Of a DNA stretch of 64,000 nt, positions 22,030 through 33,754 are shown in pieces. The notes under the pieces were generated by a model, which was not told the origin of the DNA, did no database searches, and saw nothing but the letters and a program-made list of their open reading frames with translations. The position numbers and the translations under genes are program-made. The stretch lies in NCBI GenBank assembly GCA_030220185.1, contig JASPKZ010004199.1:2079501-2143500 (forward strand). The letters are read 5' to 3'. The stretch comes from Diploptera punctata. Taxonomy: Eukaryota > Arthropoda > Insecta > Blattodea > Blaberidae. Within the stretch, counting starts at the first letter, position 1. Each line of letters starts with the position of its first letter.

Positions 22030-22345
22030 ATTTCATTAAGTTTTTTTGACGCCAATGCTATTAGGGCATCCGAGGGCTAGGGAGTCTTTCCTTTCTTCCA
22101 TTTCTTCTTTCCTTTATTTTCTTTTCTTCTCCAGAAAAGCCTGACCAGAGGCTATAAGATGGCAGCCCATCACTGGTCTTGCCTTCCTTTGGCCAGCAAC
22201 CAATCGAAGGGACTATTATTGTGCTTTCAAGTCTTATACAAGAATTTCCCTCAAACGCTGGAGGGAAAATTTTCTATAGGATCGTAACAGGCCTTGGCAT
22301 AATACTTGGAAGGAAGAAGAAGAAGAAGAAAAATAAAATAAAATA
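22030..22345 (+). repeat. Candidate retroposed repeat with (AAG)n tail
   Basis: A GC-richer block ends in TTGGCATAATACTTGGAAGG followed by (AAG)n and an A-rich tail, a layout like a SINE or LINE 3' end. There is no recognisable promoter box or second copy in the window. Confidence 0.35.
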
Positions 22346-22637
22346 GAATAATCGCGACATACCCATAGTAATTAAATAGACTATGAGTAACAATAAATAA
22401 AAGAAACACAAAAACGTAACATTTGTGTCATAAAATGTGTTTCTAGTAACTTTCAATAACATTCCCACAGTGTTATAAAACATATTTTAAAATTCCTAAA
22501 GCAATTATTGCCGAATGTTATTTCCTTTAGGGAAAAGTAATCTATGACATTATACAAACACATACATCACATTTAATGAAAATTTGTACATTATGATGAA
22601 ACTTTATCTTTTAAAAAAGTCATATTATTAGATAATG

Positions 22638-22646
22638 ATGATGATG

Positions 22647-22720
<74 letters not shown>

Positions 22721-23110
22721 ATTTGTTTAACCAGGCAGAGTAAGGCCTTAAGGCCTAGTCTACCACTCAACCAGATTTAAAAAATACAAAAATTATTCTT
22801 ACTTCTAAATTACAATAAATATAAATATACCTCGTACGTCTACAAAACAATTATTATTTACAAAATAATTTTATCCAATATAAAATGATTTGATTGATAT
22901 ATAAAATGTACAAGATAGAAAAGTCAGATAATACTATTAATGACATAGAATAATTTTAGTTCTCGAGAAAAATTAATTATTTAATAACATGTATTTTTAT
23001 AAGCGATACTTAGAAGTGCGAAGTGTGTGGCAACTTGAGGAAGGAAATTCCAAGAGCGGGCAGATGCTACTGTGAAAAAAGTAGAATAAGAGGAAGTGCT
23101 ATGAAGATGG
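22638..23110 (-). pseudogene. LINE-C 3' remnant with long AAT tail
   Basis: An AAT microsatellite (22,638-22,717) is followed, in reverse, by the LINE-C terminus (AACCAGGCAGAGTAAGGCC, TCTACCACTCAACCAG). At 23,020-23,090 the minus strand retains TVASARSWNFLP, matching TVASARSWNLLP of the 51-55 kb copy. The middle is strongly decayed. Confidence 0.75.
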
Positions 23111-24109
23111 ATTATTATCAGACTGTTATTATAAGGTGTAGAGTTGTGGACCAGAATAAAAAATCAGTAGTAATTGAGATGTATTATAATTTTCAAAGAA
23201 GAAGCAGGAAAACATGAAGAAGAGAGTGATACCAGGAATAATGTAGACAATAGATAGACACGATTATTGACAAAAATAATAAACTAGTATGGTTTGGTGT
23301 TAGAATACTAATTCAGTAATGGTAGTAGAAGGAGAGAGAAGACGAAGAAAATTTGACTGTAGGATATTAAAAAAGTCATGGAAAAGAATTAGAGCACCAG
23401 AGGAAGTCATGAAGTCATGTAGAATAGAAAAAAAATGATTGAAAGAGTCTTCTAGGGTTAAAACACCGAATAATAAGTTATATAAAAGTTTTGTAAATTA
23501 TTATTCTTGTATATAGTCAGGGCTTGGGGTATTACTGGAAATTGTAGTAATCGTGGTGTTGGTGGTAGTGGTAATGTGGGTGCAGCTGGCAGCGGCATCG
23601 ACAATAGTATTTTTTATCGTAACTTATAATCAGTGTCGCAATTCAAAGCTAGGCATAAAGGATCGAAAAATTTTGTTCAGGGGCCACTTATTCGTCTCTT
23701 GAATGCTATAAATCTACGACTGGATCCACGATGTTAAATCACAATAGACCAGACGTAACACTGTCGATAAATTTCGCAAAAACAAGTTACGGTAATTTGA
23801 ATGATATGAGTATTCCTAAGACACATACACAAAACAAATCCGGGTCTTAATTGGAGATTGGATAATATCCAACTATTAAGCACTAACCAACTATAGTTCC
23901 AATATTCACCCTTAAATTCATAATGTATCCTATAGAGTACATCAGTTGGTTTAATTAATTTAATATTTTATAAATCAGAAGGAAACGAACAAAAATAAAC
24001 CACTTAAATATGTGTCTAATTATGCAATATACCTAATAACAGTTATACAAGATTTCGTTTTCACTACGGTCCGCCACATTCAAATAAGTGGCACAAGAAA
24101 TTTGTGTTT
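23111..24109. other. No confident feature
   Basis: A purine-rich stretch at 23,200-23,450 (many GAAGAA and AGAGAG words) could be a decayed LINE tail. I could not align it. Confidence 0.35.
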
Positions 24110-24445
24110 TGCTAAATTAAATCCAGCCAGAGATTTGGCGATGTGCTCTTACCTGGAGTAGCGTGGCTCATTCCACAATGCTGGATTTCCGACTCTCGGC
24201 TTGAAAGCAATGTGGTGTCTGATGTCCTGCTTCAGGTCATCACATCCCTATCTCTGCTCAAATTTCATCACCATTTGCACACAAACGCTAGCGCCGCCAA
24301 ATAGGCTCGGGTTAAGTGAACTATAACCCCGTAATGATAGCCACTATTAACTTAGCTGTCAAAGAGCCCTAGTGGGTTCTAACATACGCAGCACACTGGG
24401 TGAAGGTAGACTTCGCCTTATCCAGTCAGTCAGTCCAGTCAGTGT
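24110..24445. repeat. GC-richer block ending in a CAGT tetranucleotide tail
   Basis: The sequence ends TTATCCAGTCAGTCAGTCCA then another CAGTCAGTG, a short tetranucleotide array like a non-LTR tail. The interior is unlike other sequences in the window and lacks motifs. Confidence 0.35.
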
Positions 24446-24869
24446 TTTGCTAATTTAAGGGTTAACCTTTTATATAACCTGTAAAATTGCTGCAAATGAG
24501 TAGATCCTTAAAAGTTATTTTTATTTATTTTATCTAATGACATTCAAACATTGCCATAACGTCATTTGTTCATCTGATTCATAATCATGGTTTCTGGCTT
24601 CCCAATATTTTCCGGTCTCAGTTACTTAAAATTTTAATTTTGAAAATATAGTTTTTAGATCCAATCCATAAATTAGGTCTTAAACTACACCACATCCCGA
24701 TCTAATTTTACTTTTTATTTTGTTTATAAAAGGTAAACAAATTTAACAACTAGCAACTTACTTACTGTTAGTTTTTTTTTAACTGGGTTATCCATCTCAA
24801 ATTGCTTTTCTGCAACATTTGTAATTATGCAAATTTCTTCGATTCGATTGATTTTTATTCTGTACAGCT

Positions 24870-25620
24870 AATACCGGACAAGCACTGCTACGCCTAAATA
24901 AGTGAAAATTAATGTGCTTTTATGTTTAGTTGAATAAGTAAAAGGAAAAACAATTATAAATTTATATTTTTTAGATACGCCGTGCTGATTACCCGGCGTT
25001 GCCCGGGAATCTACTTATCCCGATGTTCTTGACATAAATGAGCTGAAATACGAAAATTAAATACATGTTTAGTTAAAACATTTATATCGTAATTATTTTT
25101 AGATACCCCGTGCTGTTTAACCGGCGTTGTCCGGAAATCTACTCATCCCGATCTTCTTGTCATGAACGAGCTGAAAGACAAAAATGAATGTACTTCTTAT
25201 GATTAATTGAATAAGTAAAATGAAAAATAATTATAAATGTATATCGTAATTATTTTAAGATTCCTCGTGGTGATTACCCGGCATTGCCCGGGAATCTACA
25301 TATCTCCATATTTCTGGCATAAATGGGCTAAAAGACAAAATTCGTTATTGTGAGTTATCCATAAAAGAATACCCGCCATGTGCTGCTATGCTTGCACAGG
25401 AATCTACGTACTTGTCTCGATCTTCTTGGCATCAATGAAAGACAAAAATGGTTTTTGTGAATTATCCGTAAAAGATTAACATATTCTGTCGCGGACTTTT
25501 TTGTAGAGCTTTATGAGATATTCAATTCTGTGTACATTAATTTTGTGTATTTGTTATGGTTTAGGCAACGTAAGTCATTTAAACGTCCAAAGAGCTACTT
25601 TTTCACGTTTTCCACTACAA
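24870..25620 (+). repeat. Tandemly expanded GTTGCCCGGG repeat
   Basis: The core CCCGTGCTGATTACCCGGCG ... GGAATCTAC recurs at about 24,977, 25,103 and 25,262. A fourth degenerate unit lies near 25,370. Units of about 110-160 bp each also carry a GAGCTGAAAGACAAAA phrase. The right flank (to about 25,620) matches the right part of the single-unit copy at 18,380-18,500. The array therefore arose by internal duplication of a dispersed repeat. Confidence 0.75.
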
Positions 25621-26229
25621 AGGGACTTTTTAAAGGTGTAGGAGTTGAGTATCACAACTCTCTTATAGCCTATGTTCATCACGGGAATCTCCTGAACATT
25701 TTACAAAAAGCCCCATCACAATCGGAACAACTGTATGGCCGCGCATAAAGTACGAACAAACAAACATTTATTTTTATATATTAGATAAGTTTTAAACATG
25801 ATTACTAATGAAGTCAAGTAGTTACATATTTTCTGTCACGCGGTGAGGCCGTTCCAATTCTCGATCAAATTCAGATCATTCGTTTGGAGATTTTCCATAG
25901 TTTTCCTGAACTGTAAGGCAGGAGTTTGGACATTCCGATTTACAATTTACCTGAAAAATCATCAGTCTCATAATCGCCGTAAATTACACTCATAAGTAAT
26001 TAATTAATGGAAGCAGAACCATCTACCCCATAAGAATATAATCAAATAAGAATATAACTAATTAACACTGGTCAACATGATTTTTGTCTCATGAGAACCA
26101 ACAGTTGTACTTAATGCAGTTTTTTTTATCGTGTCTTCAAATATGTATTCGGAATTTCTCCATCGCCAACAGTGTTTTATTTCAATTTAAATTAATGGAT
26201 TTAAATAATTATTTTTTAATAAACGTTTC
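25621..26229. other. No confident feature
   Basis: TGGCATCACAACTC-like and GGCGATGG-like words occur, but nothing could be aligned. A polypyrimidine-free AT-rich stretch continues to 26,229. Confidence 0.3.
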
Positions 26230-26246
26230 TTCGTCTATTTGTCCAT

Positions 26247-26449
26247 TGTGAAATAAAACCAAACGATCTAACTCAAATGGTTTCAGCTATGGAAAAGAGA
26301 TATCCAGGCAAATGGAATCCTAATATGCTGGCCGGTTCCATCAAGAGGGATGCTCCACAGGCGAAATATAGCAGAAAATGGTCATTTATTACTTTCTATG
26401 TGAGTCCGAATGTTCGAATAATGTGTAGTTACGAATGTAGAAAATATTA
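26247..26449 (+). pseudogene. Short unknown transposon-like reading frame
   Basis: An open frame without a clear start reads TQMVSAMEKRYPGKWNPNML, then KRDAPQAKYSRKWSFITF and a stop at 26,447-26,449. The phrase WNPNMLA followed by RDxP and YxRK resembles the C-terminus of uncharacterised transposon-associated proteins I recall from arthropod genomes. I could not name the family. It may be only the last exon-sized piece of a dead element. Confidence 0.3.
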
Positions 26450-28227
26450 AAGCGATTGAAATTATAAATTCCTGTCTTTTGGAAACCTTGCGTGATGGAG
26501 AAAAACCGATATCATATTAGAATTCAGGAGAAAAAGTACTATCAGAATCACATATTTTTCTTTCTGAGACAAAAAAAAATGTTGTCAGTGTAATCACATT
26601 TGCATTAATTTGCAAAATAGAAGTTGAAATGCCCAACCAAGAGATACGGTACTTTTTCCAACGAGTTTAAGCGTCTACATCCCTGGATGGTCAAATCTAT
26701 GAAGTATGAGTACTGTAGAGAATACCTCTCTCTGAATTTAAAATGCCCATTTATCACACCGAATGTCGTGGCATTGAATGACATCTTCTGGGAACCTAAC
26801 TTTGTCTGAGGCGAAGATCTTAAACATCGCGATATTACCGTTGTAGTGAAAACAATTATGAATAGTAACACATTTTGAACGCATTAGTATAAAAAGTAAT
26901 TTACAAAATATGTTAACACCATAACAGACGTCTTGAAGCTTGATTCAACTCTACGTATTTGAAGACGTCAGTCCCACAAACATTAGATTGTCAATCCTTG
27001 TAGTATTGAACATTAGTTTTTTATATTGGACTTCAAATAGCCGGTTCCGATAGACTATTTGGCTATCAAGCTCGCCCCTTGATGCATCTTTCGCGGTTAG
27101 AAACAGGGCCGCTGTAGATGAATTTTTCTCAGAATATTATAATCTCGAGAGTATGGCTTCCTTCAAAAGGGAAGTAAAACCTTGGGTAGCCTGTTCTGGA
27201 CTTACGGCACATAAAATATCTCGATTTATAAGTGAGGCATCTAAGAAAAATGTGTCGATCTTTTCAGCCCAAATTTGAATCACAATGGTAATGAGCGGAG
27301 TTCTTAAATATATAACAAATTATATCCTATTTCTTGTACTTTTTAATAATCGTGGTGTGTATTTTAATGAGCTAATTTTTTGCATGTTTACATTATATTC
27401 TTCACACTTAGGGGCACACAAGCACACACTCAAACTTGTGGGACGCATAAAATTCTCTTTAGACCGAAATTCACATATCCATTCCAAACCCAGGTGTTCT
27501 TTTTTTCTGTGTATCAGAACTTCCATAGCGATTTAAGGCCATACAGCAAATTAAAACATCGCCACAGTACAGTGAATATTCTCTTTTTCTTTTTTTTAAT
27601 CCTTAACGAAACCGATTTTCTATTTCCTTTATTTGTTTTTTTTCTAACTAAATCGATTGTCATTTATTTAATATTTATACAGTACACAGCACACTAAGAA
27701 AGCACGACATGGTTTCCTTTTGGACATAAAAAATTAATGAATCGGTCACAGTGAAAGGGTTGGAAGTTTTTTTTTTATAAATGTCACTTGCAGAGAAGGC
27801 CATTAGCATTTTCTAGAGTCTGTAATGTCCTAGAAGTGGACTAGCGAAGCACATCTTAGTAAAACTTATTTTTCAGAGATTGGGGGTGAGGCAGCGATGC
27901 AGATCTCCCCATCCTAGAGGCGGAGGGGGAGAAACAAGTGAATCGATAGTATGGGGTTCGTGAAGGAAATGCGAATAGACAGTCCACTATACTCGAGTGC
28001 CTGTCGTGTCGTCTTCACCAACACTATCATGCTATAGTGTTCATTGTAGCTACCCTAGTCTCTTCATTCTTGTTTATAAAACTTCAAATTATCAGGTCCT
28101 ATTGTGTTATTTGTCAATTCAAAAAATAATAAAACAAAACACACAATATCAATAAATGTCAACGGTTTTAAAAGTAAAATCCCGCCTGTATATATTATAG
28201 TCGGCCTGGGCGGGCTAATTGTTTTAT
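26450..28227. other. Mostly unassigned, one orphan 78-codon frame at 27,044-27,279
   Basis: The frame reads WLSSSPLDASFAVRNRAA and then VDEFFSEYYNLESMASFKRE, ending SIFSAQI and a stop. It has no upstream ATG before the internal Met. Composition is protein-like, but no family is recognised. Elsewhere in the stretch I see only AT-rich DNA. Confidence 0.3.
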
Positions 28228-28228
28228 T

Positions 28229-28273
<45 letters not shown>
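28228..28273. repeat. (TA)n microsatellite
   Basis: Pure TA array at the 5' truncation point of a LINE-C copy. It hides any target-site duplication. Confidence 0.95.
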
Positions 28274-28276
<3 letters not shown>

Positions 28277-29144
28277 GACTTGCCAACTGTACTAAAGCAC
28301 TGCCGTTATCACCTCTACGCTGATGATCTCCAAATTTACCTACATTCACCTCCTCATTCTCTCTATAACAGCTTGACGAAAATGAATGACGATCTCATAT
28401 CCATCTTTAACTGTAAATCCTAACAAGTCACAAGTAATTCTAATGGGACAACAAAGACTGCTTACAACCTTTGACATATCTACACTTCCAAATATTACTA
28501 TAAATAATATAATTATCCCTTATTCTTCTTCAGTAATAGATCTTGGACTACATCTAGACGCAAATTTAACCTGGCAAACACAAGTGAAACACATATGTAA
28601 AAAGACTTTCTCCATCTTACATTATCTTAGACGTTTAAAGAATTTTCTCCCAGTTTCGTTAAAACAAATCCTTGTGCAGAATCTTGTGTTACCACACTTC
28701 GATTATTATGACATTATATATAATGATCTAAACTATGACTTGTCGCAGAGACTGCAGCGTGTTCATAATGCTTGCGTTCGATTCATTTTCAATATCCGCC
28801 GTTATGACCATATTTCCGAACATTTTAATGACCTCTCTTGGCTCCGTCTTACTGACAGACGTAAATTGCACTCTCTTTCACTACTTTTCAAGCTTCTGAA
28901 TTCCTACATCCCTACTTACCTGGCGTCCAGATTTGAGAAGTTATCCTCTTACCACAATATTGACACTAGGTCACAAGATAGCAGTCTGCTAACAACTCCT
29001 CTTCATAGCACTTCCTCCTATTCTACTTCCTTCACAGTAGCCTCTGCCCGCTCCTGGAATCTCCTTCCTCGAGATATCAGGGGTTGCCGCACACTTGGTA
29101 CCTTTAAGTCACGCTTATACAGTTACCTGTTGTCTAATAATTAA
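28274..29144 (+). pseudogene. LINE-C reverse transcriptase C-terminal part
   Basis: Begins within the catalytic region: NDLPTVLKHCRYHLYADDLQ. A 23-bp deletion near 28,410 (relative to 54,058-54,080) shifts the frame after SIFN. From about 28,413 the frame is open through NPNKSQVILMGQQRLL, LHLDANLTWQTQVKHICKK, LPHFDYYDIIYNDLN, TRSQDSSLLTTPLHSTSS and RLYSYLLSNN to the natural stop. Truncation plus the deletion make it inactive. Confidence 0.9.
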
Positions 29145-29298
29145 TTTTTCTCTATTTATTTAATTTTATACTATGTCATTAATCTTTTCCTCGTTTTTTA
29201 TATATATATTGTACATATTATATATTTAATTCGTTAAATTTAGAGTAAATCAAAATACATTATAAATATTAATTGTATTGTATTCATAACTTGTAATC

Positions 29299-29351
<53 letters not shown>

Positions 29352-29453
29352 TGTAATTTAGATTTAAGACTATTTTTTTGTTTGTACTTTTTTTAACCTG
29401 GTTGAGTGGTAGACAAGGCCTTAAGGCCTTAACTCTGCCAGGTAAAATAAAGC

Positions 29454-29490
<37 letters not shown>
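28274..29490 (+). mobile_element. LINE-C copy 1, 5'-truncated
   Basis: Nearly identical over about 1.2 kb to 53,925-55,145, including the 3' UTR and the terminal AACTCTGCCAGGTAAAATAA. It ends in an (ATT)n tail (29,455-29,490). A (TA)n expansion of about 45 bp at 29,304-29,350 is absent from the other copy. The high identity implies recent activity of this family. Confidence 0.9.
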
Positions 29491-29491
<1 letters not shown>

Positions 29492-29564
29492 TTTGGTTGA
29501 GAATACCTGTGTAAATAACAGAAACAATCCTGAAATAATATACGATATATATAGTTATGGGGTA

Positions 29565-30235
29565 CGCCGTAGCGTAGTGGTTAAGGCACTGCGCTACAAG
29601 CCGGAACGTCGAGGGTTCAAGTCTCGGTGGGGGTCAGGATTTTTAAACTGACCCAAACCTTCTGGCGGCACTATGACCCTGGGTTCGACTCAGCCTCTAA
29701 CTGAAATGAGTGCCAGATACTTGTTCTGGGGGTAAAGGCGGCCGTCACGCAGGGCTGACAACCCGGCTGACATCAAGTGCCGATTGTCCAGAAAAAGTGG
29801 GAACCTTAACCTCCTACTATCCTAAGGGCCTCCTGAGGCCTTTAGTGAGATCTCTTTATTTTTTCTATGTAGTTATATTCCTTGCCTCCAGTTCCGAGGA
29901 ACGCGAGTTCAAACTCAACCGTAGTCGAGGGGTATTTTCAGGATGAAAAGTCCAAGGAACAAGTACTGCGGGAGGGACTTTAAGCTGTGGGTCTCGAGTC
30001 TGGATATTTTTCAGGTTCATATAAGAACTATAAGCCTGAATAAAAATGCTTCTTGCAAAATGTAGAGACAGTTTCCCATCCAGTAATACCTTAATTACCC
30101 ACTAGATGTCTAATCGAGGCCCTAGGCCGACCCCCATCACTCGCTGGTAAATGAGCGTAACTAAATTAACTTTGGTCAATAAGTTCCCATTAGGGAGCGC
30201 CCTAATCCCTGCACAGAGAAGGAAAAGGTTTAAGA
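29565..30235 (+). mobile_element. SINE-delta with a second SINE (epsilon) embedded or adjacent
   Basis: The head has a perfect A box TAGCGTAGTGG (29,570-29,580) and a B box GGTTCAAGTCT (29,614-29,624). A 3' region rich in GGGTTCGACTCAGCCTC and AGGGCTGACAACCCGGCTGA follows. From about 29,870 to 30,060 the sequence switches to a second tRNA-like unit (TTCCTTGCCTCCAGTTCCGA, GCGAGTTCAAACTCAACC) that matches 45,410-45,590. The last part (30,070-30,235) ends in GGTTT(AAG)n and may be the original 3' end of SINE-delta, so the second unit probably inserted into the first. Confidence 0.75.
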
Positions 30236-30461
30236 AGAAGAATATTACATTTTGTTATATTATATGTTATAGCTTAAATATATCCGTATACAATTAGGAA
30301 ATCATGTAAAGAAAAAAATAAATATTCGCTTTGGGAAAAAGAAGGTAGATTGGACTATTATACAGGATGGAAGTATATAAATGCGCAGATTTTAGGTGTG
30401 AATTCCTTGAGGTAAATTAGATTAGGACAACGTATGGGCTCGAATTTTCAATGTCCGTAAT

Positions 30462-30512
30462 ATGACAACCTTGTGTAGATGACAACCTTGTGTAGATGAC
30501 AACCTTGTGTAG
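30462..30512. repeat. Three perfect tandem copies of a 17-bp unit
   Basis: ATGACAACCTTGTGTAG is repeated three times without change. It is too short and direct-tandem to be CRISPR, and is most likely replication slippage. Confidence 0.95.
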
Positions 30513-30549
30513 ATTGATTGTATTATAATACTCATTGTTCTTTGTTGTG

Positions 30550-31262
30550 AATCATCATCATCCTTCACGGATTAGGATTTACCTGTTCAGATTTCGCATC
30601 TGTTCAGCCCAGCGCTTTGTTGGTCTTCCTACCGATCTATGTCCTCCAGGATTATACATCAGTGCCATCTTTGGTATCCTATCCTCTGTAATTCTTTGCA
30701 GATGTTCTATACGATTGTTTCTATGTTCTTTTATTTCTTGAAGAAGTGGTTGTACTTTTAGTTCCTCTCTAATATTCTCATTTCTAACATGTTCTTCTCT
30801 TGTACAACCTTTCACAGCCCATAGGAATCACATTTCTGCTGCCTGAATTTTACTTTTTTTCTTTTTCCTTCAGGGCCCAGGTCTCATTTCCATACATCGT
30901 CACTGGTAGTGCCATCGTTGAGTAAAATCTTAGCTGCGTATCCCTTCTTACTTCGTTCCTCAGTGTTCGTCTGATTGTTCCAAAAATATGTTGAAATTTC
31001 TGTATTTTCTTATTTATATCTTGTTCTTCTTCATAGGTTATATTGCAGCCCAAATACTGAAAGTGTGAAACCTGTTCCATCACTTTACCTTCTATTATTA
31101 TTTTTGTTCTCACTGGGTTCTTCGCATGGAACGCCATTACTTTAGTTTTTTATTTTGAAATTATCATATATTTCTTACATGTATTATTTAATATATAGAC
31201 TGCTTTTTGTAGCCTGACCTCTCTGTCAGTAATTAAGACTGGAAATTAAGTATATTCTACTG
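30550..31262 (-). pseudogene. LINE-B reverse transcriptase C-terminal remnant
   Basis: On the minus strand: VRLQKAVYILNNTCKKYMII, stop, KTKVMAFHAKNPVRTKII, FQYLGCNITYEEEQDINKKI, FGTIRRTLRNEVRRDTQL, MALPVTMYGNETWAL. After a further break it reads GCTREEHVRNENIREELKVQ and GGHRSVGRPTKRW. It aligns throughout with the second half of the 41.4-44.2 kb LINE-B copy. The 3' end has a (GAT)n tail (30,550-30,560). Stops near 31,150 and 30,830 disable it. Confidence 0.85.
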
Positions 31263-32904
31263 TGTTATGTATTCTGTTATGGTGTTCCTAATTTTGACAC
31301 GTCAGGCATATTGCCATTTTAAGGACTGGACCCAGGACCTCCCTTTGGCCATAATCTGCGCTAAGTACCACATATGTTCAAAGTCGACAGGAAGTACACG
31401 AATGTGGCCCCTCCCCCTGGATCATCACAAACACACATTTTAAACATGTGAGATTTGCCTCCTTGAGGATAAATATAATAAAACTTTCTTATAGTGTTTC
31501 AATCGAAATGTCTTTCTTGAAAAACGTACAGGGGTTTATTTATGTATCATTTTTACAAAAATATGCGTAATATATATTGGCCTCGTTTTCACATAGTACA
31601 TAAAATATATGATTCTGTAGTTACTTTTAGCACAAATTAAATTAAAAAGACGAAATTAAATAAACATATATTTTCTTAATACTACATAAAGAAGGTTGGT
31701 AGCACTGCTACCACATATTATCCAGTTTATCGAAAAATAACTCCTGCGTACCAGTTTAGTTATGCCTCGAATTAAAACTGCAATTGGTACAATATATATT
31801 TTACCAAATAAAAAGAAAAAAGAAAATCTTGATAAAAAAAAAGTTTCCAGGACTGTACGAATCTTACTTTATATGGACCAAAGGTTATAAAGTTGTATAA
31901 AGACTTGGGTTAAATTTTGTACGATGCAGCGTTTTTGTTGATTTAATATGAAAATTAATAAATCTACGACTTAAATCAAATATCCATTAATTACAAGTTT
32001 GAGTTACGCCCTCCACTCTTTATTTTTCTTCTTGTTATTTAATTACAACTCTCACCAACCCCATCTAGCGACGCTGAAAGACATTCGGATATTTCGTAAT
32101 TAATTTCCCTTCCTAATTCCCTTCAAAAGGATTAATTTCTCTTTCCCAATTTGTTTATTTAGAAGGGTTTCTATTTCGCATCGCTGAACACAGTTGAAAC
32201 CAAAGACGAAACTCTGGTATTGGACTTTTTTCCTTCATCGAATTAAAAATCTCTAAGAGTAAGTACAACTCTTTAAAAATTATCAGAATATAATATACAG
32301 GATGTAATCGAGAACTCTAACAAGAAACACATGATTTTCAATACTTCATAACACAGTAGATTTGATGATTACATTGATTACTTAACTCATAAACTGATAA
32401 CCGTGCCTCTTCCTGTTCATAATGAGACATATCTCCGCAAGTTAACTTCTTTGATATCGATTCAACAATATACGATCGATATGGTACAGCAAGAAATGTC
32501 GAAAGAAAACAACTTTAAAAATTGTCCCCCAAAAAAAGTTAGTTCTGTTGCTCTAAAAAAATTATTAAATGCCGTATAATGAATCTGCATTATTGTGAAT
32601 AGTTGTTTCTCATACAATCATCTGTTATTGGTTTTTCCCAAGCCCAAAGAGATTTAACTGTAAGTATATGCTAGTTAAAACTTTACAGCCGGCTTACAAA
32701 TCACCTGGAAGTAAGATCGGAATACATAATCTCACATTTGGTAAATATTAAACATTATAATTATATTTAGCTTCTGATGTATTATTCCCTAAATAGTAAC
32801 TCCAAATCCAACGTGAGGTTGTGTTTTTCATTAGACAAAATCACTCGCGACTTCGTCGCTTTCAGAAAACAGAACCTCTTGTTAGATTACTGTTGATAAT
32901 GGTA
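31263..32904. other. AT-rich DNA, nothing recognised
   Basis: No motif, repeat partner or credible frame was seen. Confidence 0.45.
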
Positions 32905-32995
32905 ACAGTGATGATGATAATAAATTCATTGTTTGGTGAAGTTAAGGCCATAACGTCTTCTCTTCCACTTTATGGGGGACAAATTGCAAATTTAC
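32905..32995 (-). mobile_element. LINE-C 3'-end fragment
   Basis: ATGATGATAATAAATTCATT followed by TTGGTGAAGTTAAGGCC and TCTTCTCTTCCACTTTA matches, in reverse, the LINE-C terminus at 20,415-20,465. Only about 90 bp remain. Confidence 0.55.
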
Positions 32996-33061
32996 ATTTA
33001 TGAATAAGCTATAATCAAATAAAAATTATTAGTACACAATACAGACTTGATTATATGTTAT

Positions 33062-33490
33062 TATATACACATAGTGTTCTGCCCAAGAGCAGGTCTTTCA
33101 TTGCAAACACAGCATTCTCCACTCTTTCCGTAACTCAGCCTTCCTTTTTGTATTCGCATACAAACTATTTATTTTAATATTTTCTATCATCTGATGAATT
33201 TTTCTGCCTCTAACCTTATTTCCGTTGACCATACCTTCTAGGGCATCAGTCAGCAAGCAGTTTCGTCTTAGCCAGTGGCCAATCCAATTTCTTTTTTATG
33301 AGTTCCAGCATTGTTCTTCCTTCGCCCACTCTGTCTAGAACAATTTTTTTCTATCCATTTTATACGCTCCAACCTTCTCCTTTACCATATATCAAAAGAT
33401 TCCTGTCGCTTTTCCTCATTTCATCGTAATGTCCAAGTCTCTGTACCATACAATGCTACACTCCACGCTATGCACTTCACTTATTATAAT
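33062..33490 (-). pseudogene. LINE-F 3' remnant, source of the SINE-alpha tail
   Basis: On the minus strand, broken frames read IAWSVALYGTETWTLR, RRRLERIKW, then ATGGCCACTGGCTAAGACG-type sequence (GHWLRRN), LTDALEGMVNGNKVRGRK, and AELRKEWRMLCLQ. This is the C-terminal region of an arthropod LINE, with at least four frame changes. Its last 50 bases (33,071-33,120, reverse) match the 3' end of SINE-alpha at 49,169-49,219 at roughly 80% by eye. LINE-F is therefore the probable driver of SINE-alpha, although this copy is dead. Confidence 0.75.
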
Positions 33491-33754
33491 GCACAAAAAA
33501 CGCGTCCTACTATTCTTCTTAATATTTCATTACATAAAATAAATTTATCTATTATATATTATGAAATACAACGACAGAATTGAATGAGAACTGTATTTCT
33601 TTCGGGAAATTTTATTCTTGGAACAAACCATGTGAAATATATAAAAATGTAGTCTGAAAGCGTATTTATACTCATCCAGAGAAAGATAATTAGTAGGCCT
33701 ATTACAAAATTAAAATTATAAAATATAATTCTCTGTCTTTCGGACCTATAACTA

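Noticed and set aside
30462..30512. Possible CRISPR-like array
   Set aside because: Three directly adjacent 17-bp copies without spacers in animal DNA; simple slippage.
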